A DNA stretch of 64,000 bases, taken from Rhizobium leguminosarum. GTDB taxonomy: Bacteria; Pseudomonadota; Alphaproteobacteria; Rhizobiales; Rhizobiaceae. Below the pieces are notes generated by a model. The model searched no databases and had not been told where the DNA came from. It worked only from the letters and a program-made list of their open reading frames with translations. A program made the position numbers and the translations under genes. Positions 56,222 through 64,000 of the stretch are shown piece after piece. The first letter of the stretch is position 1. Every line of letters starts with the position of its first letter. Location of the stretch: the NCBI RefSeq assembly GCF_017876795.1, contig NZ_JAGIOR010000001.1, forward strand, positions 2,258,501 through 2,322,500, in the 5' to 3' direction.

Positions 56222-57556
56222 ATGGCAAAGAAGAAATTGACGGACATTAGCGTTGAAGCGCTGAAAAAGACCGGTTCGCGATATGACACGATGGATAGCC
56301 ACACGCCGGGTTTCGGCGTGCGTGTCGGGACCAGTGGGAAGAAGACCTTCATCCTCTACACGCGATTCCCCGGTTCGTCGGCACCCACGCGGCGGGAGCT
56401 TGGTGAGTATCCGATAATGTCTTTAGCTGAGGCCCGTGATAAGGCTCACGATTGGCAAAAGCTGATAAAACAGGGCATTGATCCAAAGTACGCCGAAGAG
56501 CGTGATCGGGCAGAACAGGCTCGTAAGCGGATCAACACCTTCGCCGCCGTGGTGGGGGACTACCTTCGCTACCTTCCGACCCGCGATCGCAACCGGCATT
56601 CGGAACAGGATGAGCGCGAAATACGTCGCGAACTGCTGGACGATGCGCGAAACCCGTGGGTCAAAAAAGCGGTGGCTGATATCACTGATACCGAAATCGG
56701 CGAACTGATCGCGGCAATCCGAGACCGGCCCGCTCCGGGACAAGCTTACAACGCACTAGGTCACGTTAAGTCGATCTTCGCTTGGGCTATGTGGCCGGAG
56801 CGTCGCTCGGGCTATGGGCTGAGAGATAATCCGACTCGGGACATGGCACCTAAGCATTTTGGGCTTTCGAAGACGGTGCGAACCCGTGTCTTCAGTGACG
56901 ACGAGATTGTGGCGTACTGGAATGCAACGTATCGGATGAAAGGGCCGCTTGGCCCATACTTCAGAATGCTGATGTTGACGGGTCAGCGGAAAGACGAAGT
57001 GTCCGGCGCGCGCCGTCGGGAATTCGACGCCTCAAATGCAATCTGGACGGTGCCTGAAGAACGCTTCAAGTCGGGGGTTGATCACCTTGTCCCTATGACG
57101 GAAACGGTCGCGACTTTGATCGCAGCAATGCCAACGTACAGCGCAGGTGACTGCATCTTTTCGTTCACGTCGGGTGCGAAGCCAATCAATGGTTTCAGTC
57201 GCGCCAAGGCAGCGCTTCACGACGCCATGCTTCTAGAGATGCAGCGCGTCAACGATCAGGCCGAATTGCCTGATTGGACATTGCACGATGTCCGGCGCAC
57301 GGTCAGAACTCGACTTTCTGGTCTTCGAGTCAACGCCGACGTGGCGGAAATGGTCATCGGTCACGGGAAGAAGGGACTCGAGCGCGTCTATAATCAACAC
57401 CAGTACGCCGACGAAATGCGGGACGCGCTCACGAAGTGGGAATCGGCGCTGCGGCGGCTTCGGATGTTGCCAAAGCTTGACCGGTTTCGAGCAAAGAAAA
57501 TGCATATAAGTCGTGCAAAACCGACGTCAAACGTGGTCGTTTTGAGAGCGTCCTGA
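56222..57556 (+). CDS. int: Phage-type tyrosine integrase
   Basis: This 444-residue integrase of the P4/tRNA-targeting type catalyses insertion at and excision from the tRNA gene. The N-terminal DUF4102-like domain reads LTDISVEALKKTGSRYDTMD, then GFGVRVGTSGKKTFILYTRF. A SAM-like core-binding domain follows at about residues 100-200. The catalytic domain has Arg in LTGQRKDEVSGARRREFD, LPDWTLHDVRRTVRTRLSGL (HxxR) and VIGHGKKGLERVYNQHQYAD with the Tyr nucleophile. It is adjacent to attL, is read away from it, and has a terminator behind it. Confidence 0.95.
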   Translation: MAKKKLTDISVEALKKTGSRYDTMDSHTPGFGVRVGTSGKKTFILYTRFPGSSAPTRRELGEYPIMSLAEARDKAHDWQKLIKQGIDPKYAEERDRAEQARKRINTFAAVVGDYLRYLPTRDRNRHSEQDEREIRRELLDDARNPWVKKAVADITDTEIGELIAAIRDRPAPGQAYNALGHVKSIFAWAMWPERRSGYGLRDNPTRDMAPKHFGLSKTVRTRVFSDDEIVAYWNATYRMKGPLGPYFRMLMLTGQRKDEVSGARRREFDASNAIWTVPEERFKSGVDHLVPMTETVATLIAAMPTYSAGDCIFSFTSGAKPINGFSRAKAALHDAMLLEMQRVNDQAELPDWTLHDVRRTVRTRLSGLRVNADVAEMVIGHGKKGLERVYNQHQYADEMRDALTKWESALRRLRMLPKLDRFRAKKMHISRAKPTSNVVVLRAS

Positions 57557-57576
57557 ATGATCAAACTGCATCGATC

Positions 57577-57608
57577 AGCCCGCCTTTCACCAAAGGGCGG
57601 GCTTTTTC
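57577..57608 (+). terminator. Rho-independent terminator after integrase
   Basis: AGCCCGCCTTT, loop CACC, AAAGGGCGGGCT then TTTTCTTT lies 20 bases past the integrase stop codon and separates it from the alpA unit. One base is unpaired in the stem. Confidence 0.88.
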
Positions 57609-57615
57609 TTTGCCT

Positions 57616-57631
57616 GTTGACAGGTGACAAC
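57616..57631. promoter_or_regulatory. Repeated palindromic site before alpA
   Basis: GTTGACAGGTGACAAC is the exact reverse complement of the site at 56082 and fits GTTGNCANNTGNCAAC. It lies 104 bases before the AlpA-like start codon, a plausible operator position. Confidence 0.65.
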
Positions 57632-57734
57632 AATTCTAAACAGAAACAGGAACTTAGGGCCGCTAGGCAATGGGGGTAGGTACGTGGGATAACCTCCCTG
57701 CAACTCGAATGGACCGCATTATAAGGAGTAAAAA

Positions 57735-57932
57735 ATGCGCCTACTTGCACTGAAAGAACTCAAGACAACGAAGGGCGTGCCATATTGCAAGGCGTCCCTC
57801 TACCGGAAAATCTCCACGGGTGAATTTCCAAGGCCGATCCGTCTCGGTGAAAATCGTGTCGCGTGGCTGGAATCGGAAGTCGATACTTGGATCAAAACGC
57901 ACATACGCGCACGCGATGCGGTGGTCGCATGA
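57735..57932 (+). CDS. AlpA-type regulator/excisionase
   Basis: This 65-residue MerR-like winged helix-turn-helix protein of the AlpA type reads MRLLALKELKTTKGVPYCKA, SLYRKISTGEFPRPIRLGEN and RVAWLESEVDTWIK. AlpA proteins act as excisionases or activators of integrase in P4-like elements and as inducers in phage satellites. A very good ribosome site (AAGGAG) precedes the ATG. Its stop overlaps the next start (ATGA), so the early genes form one operon. Confidence 0.9.
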   Translation: MRLLALKELKTTKGVPYCKASLYRKISTGEFPRPIRLGENRVAWLESEVDTWIKTHIRARDAVVA

Positions 57933-58300
57933 ACTCAAATGAAAACCCGATAAGCGCGCCAACGCCGATCGGGTCAAATGCAGTTAGGAATATCTTCCCC
58001 ATGTGTATAGCTGAAAATGTTGCCCCACGTCAACTGACCGTGGTGCTTGAAGTCGGAAAAACGGCCGTTGCTGCCGACCAGATTGTCGCTCACCTCAAAG
58101 CTTCCGGCTCGCCAATAGTGCGGTCGTGGCGCGGCTTCCTCTACGTACCCAATCGCCAACCGGCTCGCGTCCGCGCCGCCGAGCTTGCGGGAATTGTAGA
58201 ATTGCATTGCATCATTTCCAAAGAAGGAGACGTGATCGACGTGCCTGACAAGCTGGTCAGCGCTGTTGCGGCATCTCCAGTTTGGGAGGTAGTCCGATGA
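57929..58300 (+). CDS. Uncharacterised early gene of the element
   Basis: ATG 57929 overlaps the alpA stop; the product has 123 residues (MNSNENPISAPTPIGSNAVR). It is soluble, with a strand-helix pattern (QLTVVLEVGKTAVAADQIVA, LHCIISKEGDVIDVPDKLVS). Its stop overlaps the start of the primase gene (ATGA), indicating coupled expression. I recognise no family; the position suggests a replication or regulatory accessory protein. Confidence 0.6.
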   Translation: MNSNENPISAPTPIGSNAVRNIFPMCIAENVAPRQLTVVLEVGKTAVAADQIVAHLKASGSPIVRSWRGFLYVPNRQPARVRAAELAGIVELHCIISKEGDVIDVPDKLVSAVAASPVWEVVR

Positions 58301-60675
58301 GCAATCTTGATATCGCATTGCAGTATCACCGCGACGGCTGGCAAGTTATCGCCGCAAACCAAAGCAAAAAGCCTGTCCACCCGTGGAAAAGTTCGCGTCT
58401 CTCCGATCATGACGTTCACCGCTTTTTTGGTGGGACGGACAATCTGGTCGGCATCGTCACGGGGGCGCAATCTGGGATTTTTGTGGTCGACCCCGATGAA
58501 AAGAATGGAAAGCAGGGAATTGCAGCCTTGGCTGCTGCCGGTGAGTTGCCGCCGACGTACACTGTCCGAACTCGGAGCGGCGGTCGTCACCTATATTTCC
58601 GCCATCCGGGAAATGGCGTACGTATCAAGACGATTTCCGAAATTCTTCCCGGTGTGGACGTTCGCGGCGACGGTGGCTACGTCGTTGCGCCGGGAAACAA
58701 TGGTTATGAGGTAATCGACGGCAATCCTATGGCCGAAGCGCCGTCATGGCTGTTGGAGATGGTCACTGCCGTTGATCTCCCTGGCATGGGTGATGCGCAA
58801 ACGCCGTCCGATCTTACGGAAGCTTTGCATGATCAAGCAGTGAAGAATGCTGCCATTTACCTGCAGCGATTGTCGGCGAACTGCGACCGTGAAACTTGGC
58901 TTCGGGTTCTTATGGCCGTTCATGAGATGACACGCGGCAGTGCGGCGGGCTACGAGCTTGTCCTGAAGTGGAGTGCAACGGGCGGTCCAGCGTTTAGCGG
59001 AGAAAAGGACGTCAGCGACCGTTGGAAGTCCTTCACCGTGAAGGCCGGAGGCATCGGGGAGGGTACTCTTCGCCACCTCACAGACGGGGACGCCGATCTG
59101 GAAATCTTCACTGCCGGGCTAGTGATCGGTCAATTGCCAAAGGAAGCCCAACTTACCGCTCCGTTCGTTCCGCACAGAATCGTGGAGACAGTGGACACGC
59201 ATCTCGTCGCGGATCAGACTACTGCCGCGCTCAAGGCAGTCGGCGCGCCGTTTTATCATCGTGGTGGGAAGATGGTGGAGCCTGTGGAGCGTGATGGCAA
59301 AGTCACGCTCTCAACCGTCGAACAAGCTGGCATGATCGATCACATGTCGCGAGCCGGGGACTTTGTTCGCCTGAAAATGGTGACTGTTGAAGCGGAAGAC
59401 GGAACCAAGTCAAAGCAAGTTGTCGATGTGCCGATCAAGCCGCCCGTCGATGTTGCTAGCGTGGTACTTTCACGCGCGAAGAACGCGAATTTCGACACCA
59501 TCCATGGGACATCGAAAATTCCGGTAATGCGGTCCGACGGGTCTATTGCTTCCGCACCCGGTTACGACAAGGCGACAGGGATTTACATCGCAAGGGACGT
59601 TCCGACACTTCCGCCGATCCCGGACGCTCCAACACTCGATGATGCAAGGGCTGCATTGTCATTGCTCCTTGAGCTTATCGCAGAGTCCCCGATTGCTGAC
59701 GACGCAAGCCGATCAGTGGCGATTTCAGCGCTCATGACGCCAGTTTTGCGGACCCTGATGGACGTCGTGCCGCTTCACGCATTCACGGCACCGGAAGCCG
59801 GTTCGGGCAAGTCGTTCTTGTGCAACCTTGCTGGGACGTTCACCTATTTGTCGGGGTACGTCCCAGCGATTTCGATCGGGGACGATGAAGCGGAATTCGA
59901 AAAGCGATTGGCTTCGCAATTGATGACGGGTCAGCCGGTCCTTCTGTTCGACAACGTGAACGGAACGATCGGTGGCGATCTTGTTTGTCAGGCTGTGACA
60001 GCGCCCATGGTAAGCCTTCGCCCACTCGGTCGGTCCGAGATGATTGAGGTGAAGAACAACTATATGATTTTGGTCAACGGCAACAATTTGAGCGTTGTGG
60101 CAGACCTTGTTCGCCGTACGGTTCGTTGCACCATGGATTCGAAAACCGAAAATCCTTGGGAACGTGAGTTTCGACGCAATCCCATCAGGGAAGTCTTAGC
60201 CGATCCCGGTCGCTACCTTGCGGCGGTGTTCACGATCGCTCGGGCCTATATGATCGCCACCGGTAAGCAAAAGCTTCGCCCGTTCGCGTCATTTGAGCAA
60301 TGGAGCGACTCGGTTCGTGCGCCACTTATCTGGCTTGGCATGGCTGACGCTCTCGATACGCAGTACGCTCTGAAGTCGGACGACCCGGCGCGGGACGCAT
60401 TGGCCGGTATCATCGGGCTTTGGCAGTGGGCCGGGCCGGTGACGGCTGGTCAGATAATCACGGGAGTTGATCCGAATACGCCGGGTGTCGAGAGCGGTGG
60501 GAATGCCGACCTTCGCGCGCACCTTCTTTCGATCGCTTCTACAGATGGCCGAACGATCAATCCGAACAAGCTCGGAGCATGGTTCAAAGCGAACGACGGA
60601 AAGCGGGCGAACGGGCGAACGTTACGAAGGACGCATGACAGTCACGGAAAACGATGGCTGTTCTCAATTGAGTAA
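58297..60675 (+). CDS. Primase-polymerase/helicase replication protein
   Basis: This 792-residue replication initiator combines two enzymes. The N-terminal bifunctional primase-polymerase (AEP) domain has the metal-binding pair at Asp65/Asp67 (GIFVVDPDEKNG), His98 in SGGRHLYFRHP and Asp121 in PGVDVRGDGGYVVAPG. A PriCT-like helical domain follows (residues about 190-270, NCDRETWLRVLMAVHEM). The C-terminal ATPase/helicase has Walker A near residue 500 (APEAGSGKSFLC), Walker B near 547 (PVLLFDNVNG) and sensor MILVNGNN. Prim-pol/helicase fusions replicate plasmids and phage satellites from an adjacent origin; a candidate origin follows directly. Confidence 0.92.
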   Translation: MSNLDIALQYHRDGWQVIAANQSKKPVHPWKSSRLSDHDVHRFFGGTDNLVGIVTGAQSGIFVVDPDEKNGKQGIAALAAAGELPPTYTVRTRSGGRHLYFRHPGNGVRIKTISEILPGVDVRGDGGYVVAPGNNGYEVIDGNPMAEAPSWLLEMVTAVDLPGMGDAQTPSDLTEALHDQAVKNAAIYLQRLSANCDRETWLRVLMAVHEMTRGSAAGYELVLKWSATGGPAFSGEKDVSDRWKSFTVKAGGIGEGTLRHLTDGDADLEIFTAGLVIGQLPKEAQLTAPFVPHRIVETVDTHLVADQTTAALKAVGAPFYHRGGKMVEPVERDGKVTLSTVEQAGMIDHMSRAGDFVRLKMVTVEAEDGTKSKQVVDVPIKPPVDVASVVLSRAKNANFDTIHGTSKIPVMRSDGSIASAPGYDKATGIYIARDVPTLPPIPDAPTLDDARAALSLLLELIAESPIADDASRSVAISALMTPVLRTLMDVVPLHAFTAPEAGSGKSFLCNLAGTFTYLSGYVPAISIGDDEAEFEKRLASQLMTGQPVLLFDNVNGTIGGDLVCQAVTAPMVSLRPLGRSEMIEVKNNYMILVNGNNLSVVADLVRRTVRCTMDSKTENPWEREFRRNPIREVLADPGRYLAAVFTIARAYMIATGKQKLRPFASFEQWSDSVRAPLIWLGMADALDTQYALKSDDPARDALAGIIGLWQWAGPVTAGQIITGVDPNTPGVESGGNADLRAHLLSIASTDGRTINPNKLGAWFKANDGKRANGRTLRRTHDSHGKRWLFSIE

Positions 60676-60680
60676 ACATA

Positions 60681-60706
60681 AACCCCGGTTATTCGCCGGG
60701 GTTTTT
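60681..60706 (+). terminator. Rho-independent terminator after the primase gene
   Basis: AACCCCGG, loop TTATTCG, CCGGGGTT then TTTCATT forms an 8-base hairpin 5 bases past the stop codon, ending the early operon. Confidence 0.85.
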
Positions 60707-60710
60707 CATT

Positions 60711-60921
60711 GCGGGGAGTGCTGCGGGGACTTTGCGGGGAGTTGCAAATCACTCCCCGCAACAATAAAACGATTACTTTCAATGATTTATGGGCTTACTG
60801 CGGGGAGTGCGGGGAGTTTTCTTCATCCTTTACATGTGAGAAAATTATTAAGTAGGTGTCTCCGGAAAATATCTGGCGGCGGGGGCGCTGGAAAACTCCC
60901 CGCAGTCCCCGCACTCCCCGC
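60711..60921. repeat. Iteron cluster, probable replication origin
   Basis: Nine copies of GCGGGGAGT or its variant GCGGGGACT lie in 211 bases. On the plus strand they start at 60711, 60723 (variant), 60734, 60800 and 60809. On the minus strand they start at 60751, 60895, 60904 (variant) and 60913. Copies at 60800/60809 and at 60895/60904/60913 are head-to-tail with a 9-base period. AT-rich stretches at about 60760-60795 and 60818-60875 lie between the clusters and could melt. The place directly behind the primase-helicase gene is that of satellite and plasmid origins. Confidence 0.8.
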
Positions 60922-60963
60922 AAATTGCCGTGGAATCCACAAAAATCGCTACGGATGGTTCTG

Positions 60964-61137
60964 ATGGATCATTTTGAGCGGTTGGATGGCAACCCTACGA
61001 ACAGACCGACCAGCCGACTTTTTATCAGTGGGACTGACCAAGCGGTCATCAACCACGTGGTGTATCTATCCAATCCCTTGAATCGCTTGATATCAAAGGC
61101 TTTCCCGCCGTGGTTTGGCTACGGCGGGGCTACATGA
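60964..61137 (+). CDS. Possible small gene after the origin
   Basis: ATG 60964 opens a 57-residue frame (MDHFERLDGNPTNRPTSRLF, ending WFGYGGAT). It is soluble with no family features and no strong ribosome site. It may be a chance frame; the gap otherwise holds only the promoter of the packaging genes. Confidence 0.2.
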   Translation: MDHFERLDGNPTNRPTSRLFISGTDQAVINHVVYLSNPLNRLISKAFPPWFGYGGAT

Positions 61138-61158
61138 TGAACGATCGAGGCGCTGAAA

Positions 61159-61590
61159 ATGCAGAATCTACCGGGCATGTGCGCCCCATCTATCCCATCG
61201 CTACCATCGGGGAACGCGCCACAAGCCGCCACGATGCCCCCTACGTCTTCCAAGGTACGTCTTCAGACGCTTCAAGACCTTGATGGGCGTTCCAGTGCCT
61301 ACAAGGCCGCGACGCGTCTCCGTGACGACATGATCGATGACGCGGGCGGTGTCGATACGTTGTCAGCCGTCAAGCTGAAGCTGATCGAGTCCGTAGCGAC
61401 CATGACGGCTGTGATCGACCACTACCACGCACTCATTCTCAGCGGTGATCCGTCCGCTCCGATAGCTGAACTCGCCACCCTTACAAACACCCGGAACAGA
61501 ACGGCGGCAATGGTCGGTCTCGGCAAGCTGACCAAGACCTTGGACCTTCGCAGCTACATGGCTGACGAGTACGGCGAGGGCGGTCGATGA
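61159..61590 (+). CDS. Gene in the terminase-small-subunit position
   Basis: The 143-residue product begins MQNLPGMCAPSIPSLPSGNA and has a long helical body (SSAYKAATRLRDDMIDDAGG, KLKLIESVATMTAVIDHYHA, TRNRTAAMVGLGKLTKTLDL). Its stop overlaps the large terminase start (ATGA). Size, helical content and position fit a small terminase subunit or an equivalent DNA-recognition protein, but no family sequence is clear. The N-terminal 30 residues are Pro/Ser-rich and may be unstructured. Confidence 0.55.
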   Translation: MQNLPGMCAPSIPSLPSGNAPQAATMPPTSSKVRLQTLQDLDGRSSAYKAATRLRDDMIDDAGGVDTLSAVKLKLIESVATMTAVIDHYHALILSGDPSAPIAELATLTNTRNRTAAMVGLGKLTKTLDLRSYMADEYGEGGR

Positions 61591-63038
61591 GCAACACGAA
61601 CATCATGCGCGCACTCACCGACAAACGGCTGATCGGTGCGGCCCTTGGCAATCTCGACAACTGGCGGAATTGGAACGTTATATGGAAAGCGGCTTTCGGT
61701 CTCGGCGGTACGCTCTTGCCGCACGAACACGCGTTCTTCAAGTCGGTCAGCGGTGGTCGTGCGTTGCCAAGGGCACCTATTCGAAAGCTTCACATCATAT
61801 CCGGGCGGCGTAGCGGGAAGTCACGGCAAGTTGCAGCTATAGGCTGCGCACTGGCACTGTATGCAGACCGTTCGAAGCTTGCGCCGGGCGAAACGGGTTA
61901 TGTGATGATCCTAGCGCCGACCAAGGAGCAAGGCGCGGCGATCTTCGATTATGCAGTAGCGTTTCTCGAAACATCACCCATCTTGAAGCAGGAAATCGAG
62001 GGCATAACAGCGAACGAAATCCGGCTGAAGGGGAACACGGCCATTATCGTTCAGGCCGCTGATCCACGTACGGTCCGTTCGAAGTCGCTACTTGCCGCGC
62101 TGGTCGATGAATCGTGCTTTCTTCGCGATACGAACGATACGGAGCTTTATCGCGCTATCACGCCCGCGACGCTGACGACACAGGGCCTGTGGATTTCAAT
62201 CAGTTCAGCGGGTAAAAAGTCGGGTCTAATGTACGATCGATACCGCGATCATTTCGGCCAAGACTCGAATTCCGATCTGGTCATCCAAGCGAAGACGACC
62301 GACCTGAACCTGACGATCGATCAGCGCGAAATCGACGCTGCCATTGCGGACGACCCGGAGGCCGGACGATCGGAGTACGAATCCGCATGGCGTGCCGACC
62401 TGTCCACGCTGTTCCCGGATGACATCATCGACGCCGCGATCGTCAACAATCGGCCCGAATTCCTTCCGTTCGATCCGACTGTGAAGCGGTATCATGCCTT
62501 CGTGGACATGAGCGCAGGTCGGCACGACGCGTCAACGCTGTGCATCGGTCACGCTGTAGGCAACAAGTTCGTTTCGGACGCTGTTCACTGGCGTCCGGCT
62601 CCCCACGATCCACAAGCGGTCACCGCCGAATTCGTGTCGATGTGTAAAGAATACCGCATACACGAAGTCACTGGCGACAACTTCGCCGGTTCCTGGGTAT
62701 CGGGTGCGTTCACAAAGCTCGGCATGACCTATCATCGGTCGATGAAAAATCGCTCGCAACTCTATTTGGAAGCGCTACCGGTATTCATGCAAGGCCGGGT
62801 AGAGATGGCAGATAGCAAGACGGTGCCAACCGTTCGCGAGTTGAAGAATTTGGAACGGCGCGTTGCAACGTCAGGTCGGGAAAGCGTTGACCACCCGAAA
62901 AACGGAACGGACGACGCTGCGAACGCCCTCGCCGGATGTATCCAGTCGGTGACAAAGCCGCAACGTCAGACACACTCGCTTGTCGCTCCGATGATGATCC
63001 GGCTCGTCGACAGTATGTCCGATACAACTGGAATGTAA
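61587..63038 (+). CDS. Phage terminase large subunit
   Basis: This 483-residue packaging motor combines ATPase and nuclease. The ATPase has Walker A (IISGRRSGKSRQVAAI), a coupling region YVMILAPTKEQGAAIF and Walker B (LLAALVDESCFL). The nuclease domain has acidic residues in RYHAFVDMSAGRHDASTLCI, EVTGDNFAGSWVSGAF and PKNGTDDAANALAG. It starts coupled to the preceding gene. Its presence means the element packages DNA itself, unlike classical satellites that borrow the helper's large terminase. Confidence 0.92.
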   Translation: MSNTNIMRALTDKRLIGAALGNLDNWRNWNVIWKAAFGLGGTLLPHEHAFFKSVSGGRALPRAPIRKLHIISGRRSGKSRQVAAIGCALALYADRSKLAPGETGYVMILAPTKEQGAAIFDYAVAFLETSPILKQEIEGITANEIRLKGNTAIIVQAADPRTVRSKSLLAALVDESCFLRDTNDTELYRAITPATLTTQGLWISISSAGKKSGLMYDRYRDHFGQDSNSDLVIQAKTTDLNLTIDQREIDAAIADDPEAGRSEYESAWRADLSTLFPDDIIDAAIVNNRPEFLPFDPTVKRYHAFVDMSAGRHDASTLCIGHAVGNKFVSDAVHWRPAPHDPQAVTAEFVSMCKEYRIHEVTGDNFAGSWVSGAFTKLGMTYHRSMKNRSQLYLEALPVFMQGRVEMADSKTVPTVRELKNLERRVATSGRESVDHPKNGTDDAANALAGCIQSVTKPQRQTHSLVAPMMIRLVDSMSDTTGM

Positions 63039-63040
63039 TC

Positions 63041-63056
63041 GTTGCCACGTGTCAAC
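63041..63056. promoter_or_regulatory. Repeated palindromic site after the large terminase
   Basis: GTTGCCACGTGTCAAC fits GTTGNCANNTGNCAAC, the same motif found twice before int and once before alpA. It lies 105 bases before the next gene, 3 bases after the terminase stop. Confidence 0.65.
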
Positions 63057-63160
63057 TATACGTAAATAAATGCCACGCGGAACACATCGAGACAGGGGCT
63101 TCTCAATGGGTATAACCGCGTGGCATTCTTCTGTCAGCGAAACAGTTGAGAGTATGTTAC

Positions 63161-63625
63161 ATGGCGAAAGCCGCAACGCCTAGCGAAGACCCCCGGACAC
63201 AACTTGCAGAACTCGAAAAGTTTGTCGCTGCGGAGAAGGAAAGACTTTCTTCCGCCGTGCAAGCCGCTGAAGATGCCGACCGCGCCAAGTCCGAAGCCGA
63301 CGAAGCCGAAAAGCTTGCCGCGCTCCGATCCGAAGCGTCGGTCGCTGCTGAATATCTCCTTGATTTGGCGAAACGCATCGATACGAAAGCCGCCGAACTG
63401 GTCAAACTTCTGCTTGAACGCCGCGACGCCGGGAACGAGTTCGCGCGCCAGTATGACCGCCGCGTGGTGTGGATCGGAAATCAGCACGCCCATATGGGGC
63501 TGATCGATTCATGTCTCGTGAACGCCGGATTGCATCACCTGACGCACATCCGGTCGCGCGGCGGACTCTCTCTTGAATATACGACGCGGCAAATGCTCGC
63601 TCCCGTCCTGAAGGCTGGCATCTGA
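63161..63625 (+). CDS. Uncharacterised gene between terminase and protease
   Basis: From ATG 63161 (MAKAATPSEDPRTQLAELEK) the product has 154 residues. Residues about 10-95 form a strongly predicted coiled coil rich in Ala, Glu and Lys (KSEADEAEKLAALRSEASVA). A short globular end follows (RRVVWIGNQHAHMGLIDSCL). It could be a head-associated or scaffold-type protein. Its stop overlaps the protease start by one base. No family recognised. Confidence 0.55.
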   Translation: MAKAATPSEDPRTQLAELEKFVAAEKERLSSAVQAAEDADRAKSEADEAEKLAALRSEASVAAEYLLDLAKRIDTKAAELVKLLLERRDAGNEFARQYDRRVVWIGNQHAHMGLIDSCLVNAGLHHLTHIRSRGGLSLEYTTRQMLAPVLKAGI

Positions 63626-64000
63626 TGACCGCTCCCGTCCGTATCGCGAAGGTTGATCGCTCGCTTGGTATTGTCTTCGGCTGGACCGTGATCAGCACCG
63701 TCGATGGCGCTGAATTCGTAGATTCGCAAAACGACCACATACCGGAGGCGGTTGCGTTGGAGGCCTTCGCGAAGTTTGCCGCTGGCGAACGGACACTAAA
63801 GCTTGATCACACCGGTTCGTCGCGCGGAACGATACTATTCATCTTCCCGCTGACGTCAGACATCGCCGCATCGCTCGGCATTGTCACGAAGCAGACCGGG
63901 ATTGTCATCGGCGTGAAGCCGGACGATCCGGCAATTCTGGACCAGTTCGCGGACGGGCGCCTTCAAGGCTTCAGCATCGGTGGACGTGGTGAAATCCATG
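63625..64000 (+). CDS. XkdF-type prohead protease (partial, runs off the window)
   Basis: The first 125 codons of a Peptidase_S78_2 (XkdF-like) serine protease are present; such proteases process scaffold and capsid proteins in phage heads. It begins MTAPVRIAKVDRSLGIVFGW. Family landmarks are TLKLDHTGSSRGTILFIFPL with the likely catalytic His, TGIVIGVKPDDPAILDQFAD, and LQGFSIGGRGEI, where the Ser corresponds to the nucleophile. ATG 63625 overlaps the previous stop. The 3' end lies beyond 64000. Confidence 0.82.
   Translation, partial: MTAPVRIAKVDRSLGIVFGWTVISTVDGAEFVDSQNDHIPEAVALEAFAKFAAGERTLKLDHTGSSRGTILFIFPLTSDIAASLGIVTKQTGIVIGVKPDDPAILDQFADGRLQGFSIGGRGEIH

Larger units (their letters stand above)
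56000..64000. mobile_element. tRNA-integrated phage satellite or small prophage (left part)
   Basis: The element begins at the tRNA fragment and runs past the window end. Order: integrase, AlpA-like regulator, small gene, primase-polymerase/helicase, iteron-rich origin, terminase-small position, large terminase, small gene, prohead protease. Apart from integrase, no lysis, tail or lysogeny-repressor gene is seen in 8 kb. This early block plus packaging/head block is the layout of capsid-forming phage-inducible chromosomal islands. A small prophage is the alternative; the part beyond 64000 decides. Confidence 0.8.

Noticed and set aside
60711..60921. CRISPR array
   Set aside because: The 9-base repeats occur in both orientations with irregular spacing and no unique spacers of constant length; iterons fit better. 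No cas gene is present.

Overview
The window is from the chromosome of a Rhizobium (R. leguminosarum / R. etli type). The evidence is high GC, alphaproteobacterial protein sequences (DUF930, DUF6894, GFA, B3/B4, DUF922 and SIMPL neighbours), two RIME-like intergenic mosaic repeats and several rhizobial palindromic repeats. Family calls were made by eye from the translated sequence, with no database search.

Layout. Positions 1-15.5 kb are housekeeping genes: carB, a neutral zinc metallopeptidase, an aldo/keto reductase, a TetA-like MFS pump, a MATE pump, a small antibiotic-monooxygenase gene behind a near-consensus SoxR promoter, carA, a YqeY protein, a winged-helix-like protein, dnaG and the 5' part of recQ. 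The chromosomal recQ is split inside its DEAH box by an 8.5-kb element (about 15549-24027). The element has bipartite terminal inverted repeats and no visible target duplication. It carries its own complete recQ, five uncharacterised cargo genes, a gene coupled to the second recQ, and the relic of an IS21-family insertion. recQ resumes at 24028, followed by kbl-tdh, a GFA protein and rpoD.

Positions 31-45.6 kb are ordinary chromosome with small conserved proteins (GYD, two TonB-like DUF930 proteins, APH-like kinase, AraC regulator, B3/B4, DUF427, MFS, DUF922, YidB, DUF1428, YjbQ, SIMPL, small secreted proteins). Several genes there are decaying: an EamA gene with an internal deletion, a DUF6894 gene with an early stop, and a Crp/Fnr 5' stub.

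Positions 45.6-56.0 kb are an accessory patch: a truncated tyrosine recombinase, an ISAzo13-family insertion, frameshifted NmrA and AraC genes, and a working-looking module of an AraC regulator, two alpha/beta hydrolases and RidA.

From 56,000 to the window end lies the left part of an element integrated into a tRNA gene with a CAU anticodon: tRNA 3' fragment (attL), integrase, AlpA-like regulator, primase-polymerase/helicase, an iteron-rich probable replication origin, a small gene in the terminase-small-subunit position, the large terminase, and an XkdF-type prohead protease cut by the window edge. The order resembles capsid-forming phage satellites (cfPICI) or a small prophage. Four copies of the motif GTTGNCANNTGNCAAC sit in its intergenic gaps.

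The most unusual points are the recQ-targeting element that brings a replacement recQ, and the iteron origin plus repeated operator of the tRNA-borne element.
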